NCBI RefSeq assembly: GCF_017583065.1
Contig: NZ_JAGEVL010000007.1
Span: 62,001 to 126,000 of the forward strand
Length of the DNA: 64,000 bases
Reading direction: 5' to 3'
Origin: Staphylococcus shinii
Lineage (GTDB): Bacteria; Bacillota; Bacilli; Staphylococcales; Staphylococcaceae
How positions within the stretch are numbered: position 1 is the stretch's first letter; each line of letters begins with the position of its first letter. The notes beneath the pieces were generated by a model. That model had not been told where the DNA came from, ran no database searches, and saw only the letters and a list, made by a program, of their open reading frames with translations. Both the position numbers and the translations under genes were made by a program. Positions 17,334 through 26,514 of this stretch are shown here, piece after piece.

Positions 17334-18083
17334 TTATTTATTAAAAGATTGATAGGGAGCATAGCCTTTAATTTTTTCAAATTGTTGCAAATAATTTTGA
17401 AAAGTACGGAAATGATATATTTTCCAGACGTCTTCTAATGTATCTCCGTTCAATAATGAACAATTAGAAAAATGAATTTTTGCAGCAACAATATATTGTG
17501 ACAATGTACTACCTACGATCATTGTAAAAGTTCGAGATAAAAAGCTAGCATTTACAAAAAATATTTCGGCAATTTGCTGACAATTTAATTTATCTTGTAT
17601 ATGATTGTGAATGTAAATTGTCACGTTTTTAATTAGCGCATATTTATAATTATTTGCTTCATATCCAAGTTGATTGTTACACATGCTTAATGTATGTATA
17701 GTTGTTAAAAGTGTTAAAAATGCTTGATTAGGTATATGACTTTGTTCCGTCAAAGTTGAAAAAAGATTTGTAAATTGTGATTTTAGTATACGGTGCGCTT
17801 CAAGATGTGTAACAATGGTTTTGGACATTGTTTGTTCGATATCATTTATGTAATGGTAGTTGTTTATTGATAAGCAAAGTAAGTCAGCATCAATAGATAT
17901 AAGCTCGGTATATTCATAATCATGGACGTAAAAAATATCACCAGCAATATATTGTTCAAAGATATCGTTTTTTAGTAAAGTGACATCGCCCTTTGAGACC
18001 CAATAAATATTTAAAAAGTGTGGCGTACTTAAATTATAATCAGTGCTTTTTATAAGTTTATGAAGTTTAATTTTATAGTCCAT
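17334..18083 (-). CDS. AraC-family transcriptional regulator
   Basis: A 249-residue regulator with a divergent N-terminal cupin-like sensor and a C-terminal double HTH (residues about 155-249): LNCQQIAEIFFVNASFLSRTF as first helix-turn-helix, and the second HTH region FQNYLQQFEKIKGYAPYQ with the conserved F..YF.k.G.sP pattern slightly altered. The preferred ATG at 18083 follows TGGGGT; the GTG at 18101 lies in that site. Co-directional with the SarA-like gene. The low-similarity, AT-rich sequence suggests an accessory regulator acquired in this lineage; target unknown. Confidence 0.8.
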   Translation of the reverse strand: MDYKIKLHKLIKSTDYNLSTPHFLNIYWVSKGDVTLLKNDIFEQYIAGDIFYVHDYEYTELISIDADLLCLSINNYHYINDIEQTMSKTIVTHLEAHRILKSQFTNLFSTLTEQSHIPNQAFLTLLTTIHTLSMCNNQLGYEANNYKYALIKNVTIYIHNHIQDKLNCQQIAEIFFVNASFLSRTFTMIVGSTLSQYIVAAKIHFSNCSLLNGDTLEDVWKIYHFRTFQNYLQQFEKIKGYAPYQSFNK

Positions 18084-18320
18084 CTTTTCATTACCCCACA
18101 CTTATCGTATAAAAATTGATTTAAAGTTACTATCATAATCATTTTAATATGGAAATCGTATATAGAACATTAGCTAAATTTAAATCTTAGTATTTATTGT
18201 TTTAAAAATAGAGAAGTGCAGCTTAAATAGATGTTAAAATTTTAATCTAACATACTAAAATTTTACTCAAGTGTCACTTATACTACCAAAACATAAAAAA
18301 TATATTATATATGCAAACAA

Positions 18321-18369
18321 AAAAAGCGTACAAAAAGTCTGGTTAATATCGACGTTTTGTACACTTTTT
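18321..18369. terminator. folE2 operon terminator
   Basis: AAAAAGCGTACAAAAAGTC (18321-18339) pairs imperfectly with GACGTTTTGTACACTTTTT (18351-18369). It ends the yojF-bshB2-folE2 transcript. The segment 18102-18320 carries only the AraC promoter region. Confidence 0.8.
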
Positions 18370-18382
18370 AAATGTCTAAATT

Positions 18383-19261
18383 TTATTTTCTGTATTTTAA
18401 TTTTGCAAAAGCATCATGTTGATGTATAGATTCTTCGTTACGACATTCTATATCGAATCCATCGAGCCATTCAAAACCGACTAAGTCTGCAGCGATTAGA
18501 CGAATTAAATCTTCTACAAATCTTGGGTTTTCATAAGCGCGTTCTGTAACGCTTTTTTCATCTGGACGTTTGAGGATAGGGTATAATATAGAGCTTGCGT
18601 TAGCTTCCATGGCATCAAGAATTTTTCCTTTATAATCGTCTACTAGTTCAACATCTTTATTGATGTATGCTTTGACAGTTACGATACCACGTTGGTTATG
18701 AGCTGAGTATTCACTAATTTCTTTAGAACAAGGGCAGAGTGTCGTTACTGCAGCTTGAATTGTGATTTCCTTACGTGTTACTTCTTTTTTATCTATTGCT
18801 AGGCCGTAAGTAACATCTGCATGACCTACAGCTTTAATTTGAGTTACTGGGCTGTGTCGATCAAAAAACCACTTTGCTGATACATCTAGGCCAGCAGCAT
18901 TTTGATTCATGCTTTCTTGTAAACTACGTAGCAGTTGATAAAGTGAGTCAAAGTCTAATTCTATACCGTTATGGTAGTGTTTTTCTACGCTTTCTAAAAT
19001 ACGGCTCATATTGATACCTTTTTCATCTTGATTAAGGCTTGTTGAGAAACTAAAGTTTCCAGCAGTTTGGAAACGATCAACAAGTACAGGATAAACAAGG
19101 TTTTTAATGCCGACTTCTTCTATCTCAAATAAGAAGTCTTTATGAGTGCTTTGCAAGTCTTTCATATTTTCTTTTACGGTTGGTTTAGTTCCTTCAATAG
19201 GGTCGACGGAGCCGAAATGTTTCCAACGACCTTCTCGAGTAGATAAGTCAAATTCTGTCAT
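18383..19261 (-). CDS. folE2: GTP cyclohydrolase FolE2 (type IB)
   Basis: A 292-residue GTP cyclohydrolase I of the FolE2 (COG1469) class, which opens GTP to dihydroneopterin triphosphate for folate. The metal/catalytic cysteine motif [10 protein letters not shown] (about residue 147) and downstream SAHNQRG histidine are intact, as is the C-terminal [24 protein letters not shown] region. FolE2 accepts metals other than zinc, which helps under zinc limitation. Last gene of yojF-bshB2-folE2; 14-base gap after bshB2. Confidence 0.93.
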   Translation of the reverse strand: MTEFDLSTREGRWKHFGSVDPIEGTKPTVKENMKDLQSTHKDFLFEIEEVGIKNLVYPVLVDRFQTAGNFSFSTSLNQDEKGINMSRILESVEKHYHNGIELDFDSLYQLLRSLQESMNQNAAGLDVSAKWFFDRHSPVTQIKAVGHADVTYGLAIDKKEVTRKEITIQAAVTTLCPCSKEISEYSAHNQRGIVTVKAYINKDVELVDDYKGKILDAMEANASSILYPILKRPDEKSVTERAYENPRFVEDLIRLIAADLVGFEWLDGFDIECRNEESIHQHDAFAKLKYRK

Positions 19262-19275
19262 GCTATTGCCTCCAC

Positions 19276-19941
19276 TTAAGATTCAAAGTTATAAGTCCAA
19301 TAAGGTTCTACTTCTAAGAAACTGTGCACTTCTCCAGGGACATCAGGTGTTGCTAATTGCTCTAAAAATGGCCCTGTTTGTGATGCGTGTGCTTCAAATG
19401 CACGAAGTTTTACCTCTTTATAATCACTGATCTCATTTAGAATGTCAGGTTCACCTAATTTTTCAGGTGCGTCATTACTAAATGCTACAAGTTGTAAACG
19501 TGGTCTTTCAGATGCTGGCATACGACCAACAGTTCTTACGACTGCCTCAGCAGTAGCTTCATGGTCTGGGTGTACAGCGAACTGAGGATAGAACGAAATA
19601 ATTACAGATGGTTGTAATTCATCAATTAAAGATTTAACCATAGCATCCATTTCGTCATGTGGTTCAAATTCAACCGTTTTATCTCTTAATCCCATTTTAC
19701 GTAAATCAGTTATGCCTATTGCTTCCATGGCATTTTCTAATTCTTTTTCTCTAATGTCCGGTAATGTTTCACGTGTTGCAAAAGGTGGGTTACCTAAATT
19801 ACGACCCATTTGCCCAAGTGTTAAACATGCATAAGTGACCGGAACGCCATTGTCGATATAACGTGCGAGTGTGCCCGCAGATGAAAATGATTCATCATCT
19901 GGGTGTGGAAAAATTACTAATACTTGGCTTTCCTCTGACAT
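19276..19941 (-). CDS. bshB2: Bacillithiol biosynthesis deacetylase BshB2 (PIG-L family)
   Basis: A 221-residue zinc de-N-acetylase. The metal motif HPDDE (residues 12-16) and the distal HPDHEAT with the third zinc histidine (about 127) are intact, and TLGQMGRN is a family signature. It removes acetate from GlcNAc-malate to give GlcN-malate in bacillithiol synthesis, or acts on bacillithiol conjugates. Flanked by yojF and folE2 with 12- and 14-base gaps, one operon. The Bacillus homologues yojG-yojF are also paired. Confidence 0.93.
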   Translation of the reverse strand: MSEESQVLVIFPHPDDESFSSAGTLARYIDNGVPVTYACLTLGQMGRNLGNPPFATRETLPDIREKELENAMEAIGITDLRKMGLRDKTVEFEPHDEMDAMVKSLIDELQPSVIISFYPQFAVHPDHEATAEAVVRTVGRMPASERPRLQLVAFSNDAPEKLGEPDILNEISDYKEVKLRAFEAHASQTGPFLEQLATPDVPGEVHSFLEVEPYWTYNFES

Positions 19942-19953
19942 AATATGCCCTCC

Positions 19954-20313
19954 TTAAGCTTTAAATGGTTGAGTACTTATTTCTAAAGCAGCAGCTAATT
20001 GACCTTCATAGTTAAATCCCGCTAATAGAAACTCGTCATTTTCATTTACTTCGTAATGTGTTAACCCCTGAACATAAACCCAACCGTTATCTTTTAATTT
20101 TAGTCCAACGCGGTAAGGATCTTTGTTGCCGCCTTTCAGTTGTGCATGTTCATAAGTCACTTGTATATTTCTTAAAAAGGTTCCCGCATTAAATACACGT
20201 TGGTCAAAGTGTGCAGCGTAAGCACCATTTGTCGTTTCGACGTGTAGGTATACAGGTTTATGCTCATATGAAGAAAGTAAAGATTGTACTTTTTCATGAT
20301 TTATTTCTTCCAA
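19954..20313 (-). CDS. yojF: YojF family protein (DUF1806), bshB2 partner
   Basis: A 119-residue soluble protein of the DUF1806/YojF family, always found next to bshB2 in bacilli. Recognisable by KPVYLHVETTNGAYAAHFD and NAGTFLRNIQV. No catalytic motif known. First gene of the operon; GGAGG ribosome site; promoter somewhere in 20330-20480. Role presumed linked to bacillithiol. Confidence 0.85.
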   Translation of the reverse strand: MEEINHEKVQSLLSSYEHKPVYLHVETTNGAYAAHFDQRVFNAGTFLRNIQVTYEHAQLKGGNKDPYRVGLKLKDNGWVYVQGLTHYEVNENDEFLLAGFNYEGQLAAALEISTQPFKA

Positions 20314-20371
20314 AATTTTGCCTCCTTGCTTTCAAAACCCAACATTACAAAATTCATTTGATTTAAATTTA

Positions 20372-20386
20372 GTACAAACAATGTAC
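20372..20386. promoter_or_regulatory. Candidate operator upstream of yojF
   Basis: GTACA and TGTAC form an inverted repeat with a 5-base spacer, 59 bases before the yojF start. Further GTAC words occur at about 20424 and 20468. Could bind a regulator of the bacillithiol/folate operon; not tested. Confidence 0.3.
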
Positions 20387-20682
20387 GCAAAAAGATATCT
20401 ACAGTCTAGTTTAAACCGACTTTTGTACATTTGCCACCTGAAAAGTAAATTTTATATACAAGAATTGTACTGTAATTTTGATTATCTATCTATTCTACTA
20501 AAAACAGCAATAGAAATGTATAACTCTGCTCATTTTAATATAATTAATTTATGAATTTTTTTAAGGTGTAAGTTCTAAAATTCAATTTCTGTTAAAACGA
20601 ATAAAAAAACGTATAATGAGTAGTGTGATTGTATATAGTATAAAGTAGTAGTTTAATCATCTTAATAGGAGGGCATTTGTTT

Positions 20683-21414
20683 ATGAAAATAACAAATCTT
20701 GGAACAAGAGATTATGCTTCTTTTTATGTAGCTTGCGAATTATATAAACAGATGAGTCAACAATGTCATAGCAAATTAGGTTTGGCTACAGGTGGTACCA
20801 TGATAGAGGTCTATAAATTTTTAGTCGACTTATTAAAGAAAAATAAATTAGATGTATCACAAATAGAAACATTTAATTTAGATGAATATGTAGGGCTTGA
20901 TGCAAATCATGCACAAAGTTATCACACATATATGAATAACGTATTATTCAAACGTTATCCTCACTTTAATCTGTCATTACTTCATGTTCCAAATGGTAAT
21001 GCAATGGATTTAGATGAAGAAACAAAGCGCTATGAAAATTTGATTAATCAACAAGGTCCAGTAGATATTCAAATATTAGGCATCGGTGAAAATGGACATA
21101 TTGGTTTTAATGAGCCTGGTACAGATGTGAACAGCGCAACGCATATTGTAAATTTAACAGAAAGTACGATTAACGCGAATAGTCGTTATTTTGAAAATGA
21201 AGCTGAAGTACCAAAACAAGCTATTTCTATGGGGCTTTCTACTATTTTAAAAGCTCAGAGAATTATTTTACTGGCATTTGGAGAGAAGAAAAGAGAAGCT
21301 ATTGAGAAATTAGCTGAAAATGAAGTGAACAGTGAAGTTCCAGCTACCATATTGCATGCACACCCCAATGTAGAAATTTATGTTGATGATGATGCAGCAC
21401 CTAGATTAAAGTGA
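20683..21414 (+). CDS. nagB: Glucosamine-6-phosphate deaminase
   Basis: A 243-residue NagB: phosphate loop LATGGTMIEVY (about 38), LDEYVG with catalytic Asp, and GIGENGHIGFNEPG carrying the ring-opening His and Glu (about 130-143). It converts glucosamine-6-phosphate to fructose-6-phosphate and ammonia. AGGAGGG nine bases before the ATG at 20683; an in-frame upstream start overlaps that site. TATAAT at 20612 may be its promoter. Not in an operon with nagA; followed by hxlA after 109 bases. Confidence 0.92.
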   Translation: MKITNLGTRDYASFYVACELYKQMSQQCHSKLGLATGGTMIEVYKFLVDLLKKNKLDVSQIETFNLDEYVGLDANHAQSYHTYMNNVLFKRYPHFNLSLLHVPNGNAMDLDEETKRYENLINQQGPVDIQILGIGENGHIGFNEPGTDVNSATHIVNLTESTINANSRYFENEAEVPKQAISMGLSTILKAQRIILLAFGEKKREAIEKLAENEVNSEVPATILHAHPNVEIYVDDDAAPRLK

Positions 21415-21523
21415 GTGAGTTTTAATCATACAGAAAAGGGTAAACATTTTAAGCGTAAGATTTTAAAGCGTAAGCATAGCCAAATGAGGCTTTGATAATC
21501 TAATTCAAGAAGGGATGATCATT

Positions 21524-22156
21524 TTGGAATTACAACTAGCAATTGATTTATTAAACAAAGAGGAAGCGGCAGAGCTTGCAAATAAAGTTAAAGATTATGT
21601 AGATATTGTAGAAATTGGTACACCGATTGTAATAAATGAAGGGTTACCAGCAGTACAACATCTAAATGATAATATTGAAGGCGTTAAAGTTTTAGCTGAT
21701 CTTAAAATTATGGACGCAGCAGATTATGAAGTGAGCCAAGCGGTGAAATTTGGTGCAGATGTAGTAACTATTTTAGGTGTTGCTGAAGACGCTTCAATCA
21801 AGGCTGCAGTAGAAGAAGCTCATAAACACGGTAAAGAATTATTAGTCGATATGATTGCAGTACAAGATTTACAAAAACGTGCGAAAGAATTAGATGAATT
21901 AGGTGCGGATTATATTGCAGTTCATACAGGTTACGACTTACAAGCTGAAGGTGAATCACCGTTAGAAAGTTTACGCCAAGTGGAGTCGGTAATTAAAAGT
22001 TCTAAAGTTGCAGTAATTGGTGGTATCAAACCAGATACAATTAAAGAAGTAGTAGCAGAAGAACCAGATTTAGTTGTAGTTGGTGGCGGTATTGCTAATG
22101 CAGATGATCCAGTAGAAGCTGCAAAACAATGCAAAGATGCGATTGAAGGCAGATAA
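21524..22156 (+). CDS. hxlA: 3-hexulose-6-phosphate synthase
   Basis: A 210-residue TIM-barrel enzyme of the OMP decarboxylase suprafamily: MELQLAIDLL start, VLADLKIMDA (Asp-X-Lys-X-X-Asp active site), and VGGGIANADDP phosphate loop. It joins formaldehyde to ribulose-5-phosphate. The TTG at 21524 is 8 bases from AAGGGA and gives the same N-terminus as the S. aureus protein; the ATG at 21515 overlaps the ribosome site. Co-transcribed with hxlB (1-base gap). In staphylococci the pair serves formaldehyde detoxification and pentose supply. Confidence 0.92.
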   Translation: MELQLAIDLLNKEEAAELANKVKDYVDIVEIGTPIVINEGLPAVQHLNDNIEGVKVLADLKIMDAADYEVSQAVKFGADVVTILGVAEDASIKAAVEEAHKHGKELLVDMIAVQDLQKRAKELDELGADYIAVHTGYDLQAEGESPLESLRQVESVIKSSKVAVIGGIKPDTIKEVVAEEPDLVVVGGGIANADDPVEAAKQCKDAIEGR

Positions 22157-22157
22157 C

Positions 22158-22706
22158 ATGACTGAAATTACAAATTACCGTCTAATCTTAGACGAACTAG
22201 ACCATACCCTTTCACATGTGAAAGATAATGAAGCTGAAGTATTTTTAGCACAGGTCGTTAAAGCGAAACAAGTTTTTGTTGCTGGCAAAGGCCGTTCTGG
22301 CTTTGTAGCTAATAGTTTTGCCATGCGTTTAAACCAATTAGGTAAATATGCGTATGTTGTTGGAGAGTCAACGACACCATCCATCACTTCAGAAGATTTA
22401 TTTGTGATTATTTCAGGCTCAGGAAAAACCGAACACTTGAAAATTTTAGCTGATAAAGCTAAAAGTGTTGGAGCTGAAGTTGTTTTATTAACGACAAGCC
22501 CTAATTCGCCAATTGGTCAATTGACTAATGCAATCATTGAGTTGCCAGCAGGTACTAAATATGATGCAGAAGGCTCAGCTCAACCATTGGGCAGTTTATT
22601 CGAACAAGCATCGCAAATATTCTTAGATAGTATTGTTTTAGATTTAATGACGGAACTAAAAATAGATGAAGAAACCATGCAACAAAACCATGCAAATTTA
22701 GAATAA
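22158..22706 (+). CDS. hxlB: 6-phospho-3-hexuloisomerase
   Basis: A 182-residue SIS-domain isomerase making fructose-6-phosphate from 3-hexulose-6-phosphate, the second ribulose-monophosphate step. SIS motifs GKGRSGFVANSFAMRL (about 45) and ISGSGKTEH (about 86) bind the phosphosugar; Glu/His catalytic residues are in the C-terminal half. Start ATG at 22158 follows the hxlA stop by one base, GAAGG as ribosome site, translationally coupled. Ends with a terminator at 22745. Confidence 0.92.
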   Translation: MTEITNYRLILDELDHTLSHVKDNEAEVFLAQVVKAKQVFVAGKGRSGFVANSFAMRLNQLGKYAYVVGESTTPSITSEDLFVIISGSGKTEHLKILADKAKSVGAEVVLLTTSPNSPIGQLTNAIIELPAGTKYDAEGSAQPLGSLFEQASQIFLDSIVLDLMTELKIDEETMQQNHANLE

Positions 22707-22744
22707 GTAAGGTGTTAGTCACTTAAATTATTAACATCTTCTAG

Positions 22745-22783
22745 ACTGTCGACAGGGTCTCCGACTTTGTTGGCAGTTTTTTT
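22745..22783 (+). terminator. hxlAB terminator
   Basis: ACTGTCGACA (22745-22754) pairs, with G-U pairs, to TGTTGGCAGT (22768-22777), followed by a run of T. Confidence 0.8.
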
Positions 22784-23161
22784 GTGCAATTGTTATGTAT
22801 ATTTTTCGTGAGTTTCTTCAATCTTCGGCTGTACGCTACAGTTATCGCTATTCGCACAAAGGCATACTTTAATAATGAATAGTTTTTTTGTACGTATACA
22901 TAATTTGCGATGGAATTGAATATATATTCTGTTGTAGGATTATATATTATGAATATACGATGAGTTTATTAATATTTCATTTTTATTGGAGTAAGGGCTT
23001 TCAAAAAATGCGTATATATTTTAATATTAATTGAATAGATAAAAATAAATTTAGCTAACTATTTATAAATATAGTTTTTATAAATAAATTTAGTGTGATT
23101 AATAAATAAAAAGTTAAGATATATTGATGTTTTAGCGTCTAATGTGATGAAGGTGAGATAT
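22784..23161. other. AT-rich intergenic region before the sensor kinase
   Basis: About 380 bases without a credible gene. The first 80 bases are relatively GC-rich with no clear hairpin; the remainder is very AT-rich with many possible -10 sequences. No convincing operator, riboswitch or small ORF was found. Confidence 0.5.
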
Positions 23162-24742
23162 TTGAAGAAACGACAATGGAAATTAAGTACAATAATTATT
23201 ATTTTTGTATGTATCGTTGTGCTAATTTCTTTAGTTATTACTAGTATTTTAATAGGAAATACTGTTAAAAATTCTATTCATAGAACTGCTGAAGAGAAGG
23301 CAGAAGCTGTGTCTAGCACAACGGCACAATCTAATATTGTTAAAAGGGGTTTGAAAGATAAAAGTAAGGAACAACAAATACAGCGTTATGCTTCTGAAAT
23401 TAAGGCAGCGACAGACGTCAGTTTCATTGTTGTTATGGATATGAATAGTATAAGAAAATCGCATCCCAATTCTGATTTAATAGGTAAAAAATTTCAAGGA
23501 GGAGATGAATCACCAGCCTTAAAAGGGAAAGAAATAATAACTGAATCTAAAGGAACTTTAGGCAAATCTTTAAGGTCATTTACTCCAATTTATGATGAGG
23601 GGGAACAGATTGGTATAGTCGCAGTTGGTATACCCATTGAAACTGTAAATGAAGCATTTGCATCGGGAATGAAAGATATTTGTATTGGTCTGATTATAGG
23701 TTTGTTTTTCGGCATTGTAGGTGCATACTTATTGGCGAGGTATATTAAAAAGATACTACATGGTTTAGAACCTGGAATTATTGCGAAACGATTAGAGGAA
23801 AGAAATACGATGTTGCAGTCTGTTCATGAAGGTATCGTTGCAGTAGATAAAGAGGGTAAAATTAATTTGGTAAATAAATCGGCTATACAAATATTTAAAA
23901 AAGCGGGATTAGCTGCATATCCAATCGGCATGAAAATAAATGAATATTTGGATTCAACTCAATTAGATAAAGTGGTAGAGATTGGACAACCTCAAGTTGA
24001 TGAAGAACAAAATATTAACGGCGTGAAAATATTGGTTAACAGAGTGCCACTATATGTTAATAACCAAATCGTTGGAGCAATTTCAACTTTCAGAGATAAA
24101 ACAGAGATGAATAGATTATCCGAACAGCTAGTTGGGGTGAAAACTTATGCGGAAACTTTAAGAGCACAATCTCATGAATTTAGTAATAGGTTACACGTTA
24201 TTATGGGCATGTTACAAATGGAAAATTATGAGGAAGTAAAACAATATATTCGAGAAATTGTGAGTTATAGTGCTCAAGAAAATGTTAATATTGCTACACA
24301 AATTAAAGATGCGGCATTGGCAGGGTTTCTAATTGGTAAACTGAGTTTGGCTAGGGAGAAAAATATAGAATTAACGATTCACATAAATGAAGTGGTTCCC
24401 GAACCTCATGATAGTCGCTTAACACATGAAATTATTACCGTAATTGGTAATTTAATTGATAATAGTATAGATGCTTTAGAACATCAGAATGACAAAATAA
24501 TTAAAGTTAATTTAAACTATACACAACAAAATTTGAAATTTGATATAACAGATTCTGGAGAAGGTCTAACAACACATATGCAACATAAGATCTTCGAAAA
24601 AGGTTACTCTACAAAAGGAAAAAACAGAGGGTATGGTCTATATTTAATAAAAGAAAGTGTTAAGAAGCTCAATGGCTCGATTAATGTCGATAAAGATTTG
24701 GATGGATGCACTAAATTTATAGTTGAAATCCCATATGATTGA
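23162..24742 (+). CDS. CitA/DcuS-family sensor histidine kinase, probable malate sensor (MalK type)
   Basis: A 526-residue kinase: transmembrane helix at about 10-35, extracellular PAS-like (PDC) sensor to about 165 ending in FTPIYDEGEQIGIVAVGIP, second helix about 172-193, cytoplasmic PAS from about 210, then the dimerisation motif LRAQSHEFSNRLHVIMG (phospho-His) and ATPase N-box IGNLIDNSIDAL and G-box DSGEGL. Domain order and length match B. subtilis MalK. A malate symporter and malic enzyme lie 5-9 kb downstream, supporting malate sensing. TTG at 23162 follows AAGGTG; the GTG/ATG at 23144-23147 have no ribosome site. Fourteen bases precede the response regulator. Confidence 0.88.
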   Translation: MKKRQWKLSTIIIIFVCIVVLISLVITSILIGNTVKNSIHRTAEEKAEAVSSTTAQSNIVKRGLKDKSKEQQIQRYASEIKAATDVSFIVVMDMNSIRKSHPNSDLIGKKFQGGDESPALKGKEIITESKGTLGKSLRSFTPIYDEGEQIGIVAVGIPIETVNEAFASGMKDICIGLIIGLFFGIVGAYLLARYIKKILHGLEPGIIAKRLEERNTMLQSVHEGIVAVDKEGKINLVNKSAIQIFKKAGLAAYPIGMKINEYLDSTQLDKVVEIGQPQVDEEQNINGVKILVNRVPLYVNNQIVGAISTFRDKTEMNRLSEQLVGVKTYAETLRAQSHEFSNRLHVIMGMLQMENYEEVKQYIREIVSYSAQENVNIATQIKDAALAGFLIGKLSLAREKNIELTIHINEVVPEPHDSRLTHEIITVIGNLIDNSIDALEHQNDKIIKVNLNYTQQNLKFDITDSGEGLTTHMQHKIFEKGYSTKGKNRGYGLYLIKESVKKLNGSINVDKDLDGCTKFIVEIPYD

Positions 24743-24756
24743 AAGAAGGGTAAAAG

Positions 24757-25476
24757 ATGATTGATGTATTAATTGTTGAAGATGATCCGATGGTCGCTCA
24801 ATTAAACCAACAATTTTTAGAAAAAATAGCAGGATTTAATATAAACGATATCGCATATAACATTAAAGATGCCACAGCAATACTTCAATGTAAGAAGGTT
24901 GATTTAGTATTATTAGATGTCTATTTACCAGATGAAAGTGGTTTGACGTTACTTAATTATATACGTCAACATCAATTAAAAACAGATGCAATCTTAATTA
25001 CGGCGGCCTCAGACATAGAAAAAGTTCAAACTGCGCTACATTATGGGGCAGTCGATTACTTAATTAAACCTTTTGAATTTGAAAGATTTGAACAAGCATT
25101 AGTTAAATATAAGAATAAATTTCAAATATTTAATCAACGTGAAGTAGTAGATCAAACCGCGTTAGATGAGGCGCTACTTAATAAGCGCAATGCTGTTAAT
25201 GAGACTAAAGCAACACTCCCTAAGGGTTTAACACAGAGTACATTACAAGCGATTGTTAATAACGTGAATCAATCAGAAAAGAGTGAGTTTTCTACGTCAG
25301 AAATTGCAGAAGTGGCACATATATCTAGAGTCTCTGTACGCAAATATTTAAAGTTTTTAGTAGAAATAGATATTCTTGAAGAGTCACTCACTTATGGCAT
25401 TGGTAGACCAGTTTATTTATATAAATTTAAGAAGAAAAACATCGATTTTCTACAAAGATATATCTCAGTTACCTAG
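24757..25476 (+). CDS. CitB/DcuR-family response regulator (MalR type)
   Basis: A 239-residue response regulator. Receiver: acidic EDD at residues 8-10, phospho-Asp in LVLLDVYLPDESG (about 54), switch Thr in ILITAAS and Lys in LIKPFEF (about 104). The C-terminal domain (170-239) carries a HTH, TSEIAEVAHISRVSVRKYLKFL, as in CitB/DcuR/MalR. Encoded right after its kinase. In B. subtilis MalR activates maeN and malic enzyme genes in response to malate; the same regulon is nearby here (29944, 31356). Confidence 0.9.
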   Translation: MIDVLIVEDDPMVAQLNQQFLEKIAGFNINDIAYNIKDATAILQCKKVDLVLLDVYLPDESGLTLLNYIRQHQLKTDAILITAASDIEKVQTALHYGAVDYLIKPFEFERFEQALVKYKNKFQIFNQREVVDQTALDEALLNKRNAVNETKATLPKGLTQSTLQAIVNNVNQSEKSEFSTSEIAEVAHISRVSVRKYLKFLVEIDILEESLTYGIGRPVYLYKFKKKNIDFLQRYISVT

Positions 25477-25559
25477 AAATTATGTAATAGTGTCTCAAGT
25501 AAATCTTTGTAGCGTCTATAACTACAGATTGAATATCTACTGATTAATTTGGGTTATGA

Positions 25560-25590
25560 TTGAAGTCTAAAGTTCAAAAAGGTATATAAT
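25560..25590 (+). promoter_or_regulatory. Probable promoter of the YbaN-family gene
   Basis: TTGAAG (25560-25565) then, after 17 bases, TATATAAT (25583-25590). Confidence 0.5.
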
Positions 25591-25630
25591 TAGTTTATAA
25601 TTGGAATTAATTAACTTTAGGAGTGTTTTT

Positions 25631-25999
25631 TTGAAATACTTTTTAATTACTATGGGTGTATTATTTACAATTATTGGTTTTGTAGGAGCTGTATTACCGC
25701 TATTACCTACGACTCCATTTTTATTAGTTGCTGTTATTTGTTTTTCAAAGAGTTCGGAAAGATTTGAAAACTGGTTAGTAAATACTAAAGTTTATATAAC
25801 TTATGTAGAGAGTTTTAAAAACAATAAAGGTTATACTTTGAAGAATAAATTTAAGCTATTGATTAGCGTTTATATTGTCGTTGGGTTTTCGATTTTTATG
25901 ATAGATCATTCATTAATAAGACTAGGGTTGGTAATTATGGTAGTTATCCAGACGATTGTACTATTTACAGTTGTTAAAACATTACCTAAGGATTTTTAA
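25631..25999 (+). CDS. YbaN family protein (DUF454), inner membrane
   Basis: A 122-residue membrane protein of the DUF454/YbaN family. The signature GAVLPLLPTTPFLLVAVICFSKSS (in two parts, residues about 18-42) and the following RFENWL are diagnostic, with two further helices in the C-terminal half. TTG at 25631 follows AGGAG by seven bases; the longer ORF from 25601 covers the ribosome site. Function unknown; homologues lie near haem and iron genes in other bacteria, not here. Confidence 0.85.
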   Translation: MKYFLITMGVLFTIIGFVGAVLPLLPTTPFLLVAVICFSKSSERFENWLVNTKVYITYVESFKNNKGYTLKNKFKLLISVYIVVGFSIFMIDHSLIRLGLVIMVVIQTIVLFTVVKTLPKDF

Positions 26000-26214
26000 G
26001 TTTGAAAAAGTAGGAATAAAGCAGTGATTAAACTATATTCAACTTTTGTTTTAAACATTTGTATTTATAAAAGATAGAAATGGACAAATGTTCATGTAAC
26101 CATCACTAACTCAATAAGCAGAGTACAAGCGATGGTTTAAAAATAAAGGTATATGGTCGATGTGCTTAAAACTAGTTTTTTTAAGCGTTATCCTTTATAA
26201 AAGGAGGAGTGAAA

Positions 26215-26379
26215 ATGAAACTTATCAGCATTATTTTGGGAATTTTAGTGATATTTTCTTGGTTGTTTGTACTTAAAGAGTACAAACAAGGAAATGAGAA
26301 AACAGAAAAAGGTAAGACAGTCCTCCTAATTGCTTGTGCTTTGACTTTAGTAATGACATTAATGAATTTCTTTGACTAG
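26215..26379 (+). CDS. Small 54-residue membrane protein
   Basis: ATG at 26215 is preceded six bases upstream by AAAGGAGGAG, an excellent ribosome site. The protein has two hydrophobic helices (about residues 3-20 and 35-51) flanking a charged loop (KEYKQGNEKTEKGK). Too short for common ORF cut-offs. It follows the YbaN-family gene by 215 bases. No family recognised; similar two-helix proteins occur widely in staphylococci. Confidence 0.7.
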   Translation: MKLISIILGILVIFSWLFVLKEYKQGNEKTEKGKTVLLIACALTLVMTLMNFFD

Positions 26380-26460
26380 TTAGAAACTTGAACATAATGC
26401 TAATTGGTTTTAAAAGTTATAGAGTTAAAATTTAGTAATTATATTACATAATATGAATAG

Positions 26461-26504
26461 AAAAGCTCCCCGGAATCTATATAGTCGATTTCGGGGAGCT
26501 TTTT
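26461..26504. terminator. Strong bidirectional terminator
   Basis: AAAGCTCCCCGGAATC pairs with GATTTCGGGGAGCTTT (26462-26477 with 26488-26503), ending the 54-aa gene and the convergent 78-aa gene. Confidence 0.9.
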
Positions 26505-26514
26505 AACAAGAAAA

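Noticed and set aside
20318..20554. 78-residue plus-strand ORF upstream of nagB
   Set aside because: It covers the yojF promoter region, lacks a ribosome site, and shows no protein-like pattern.
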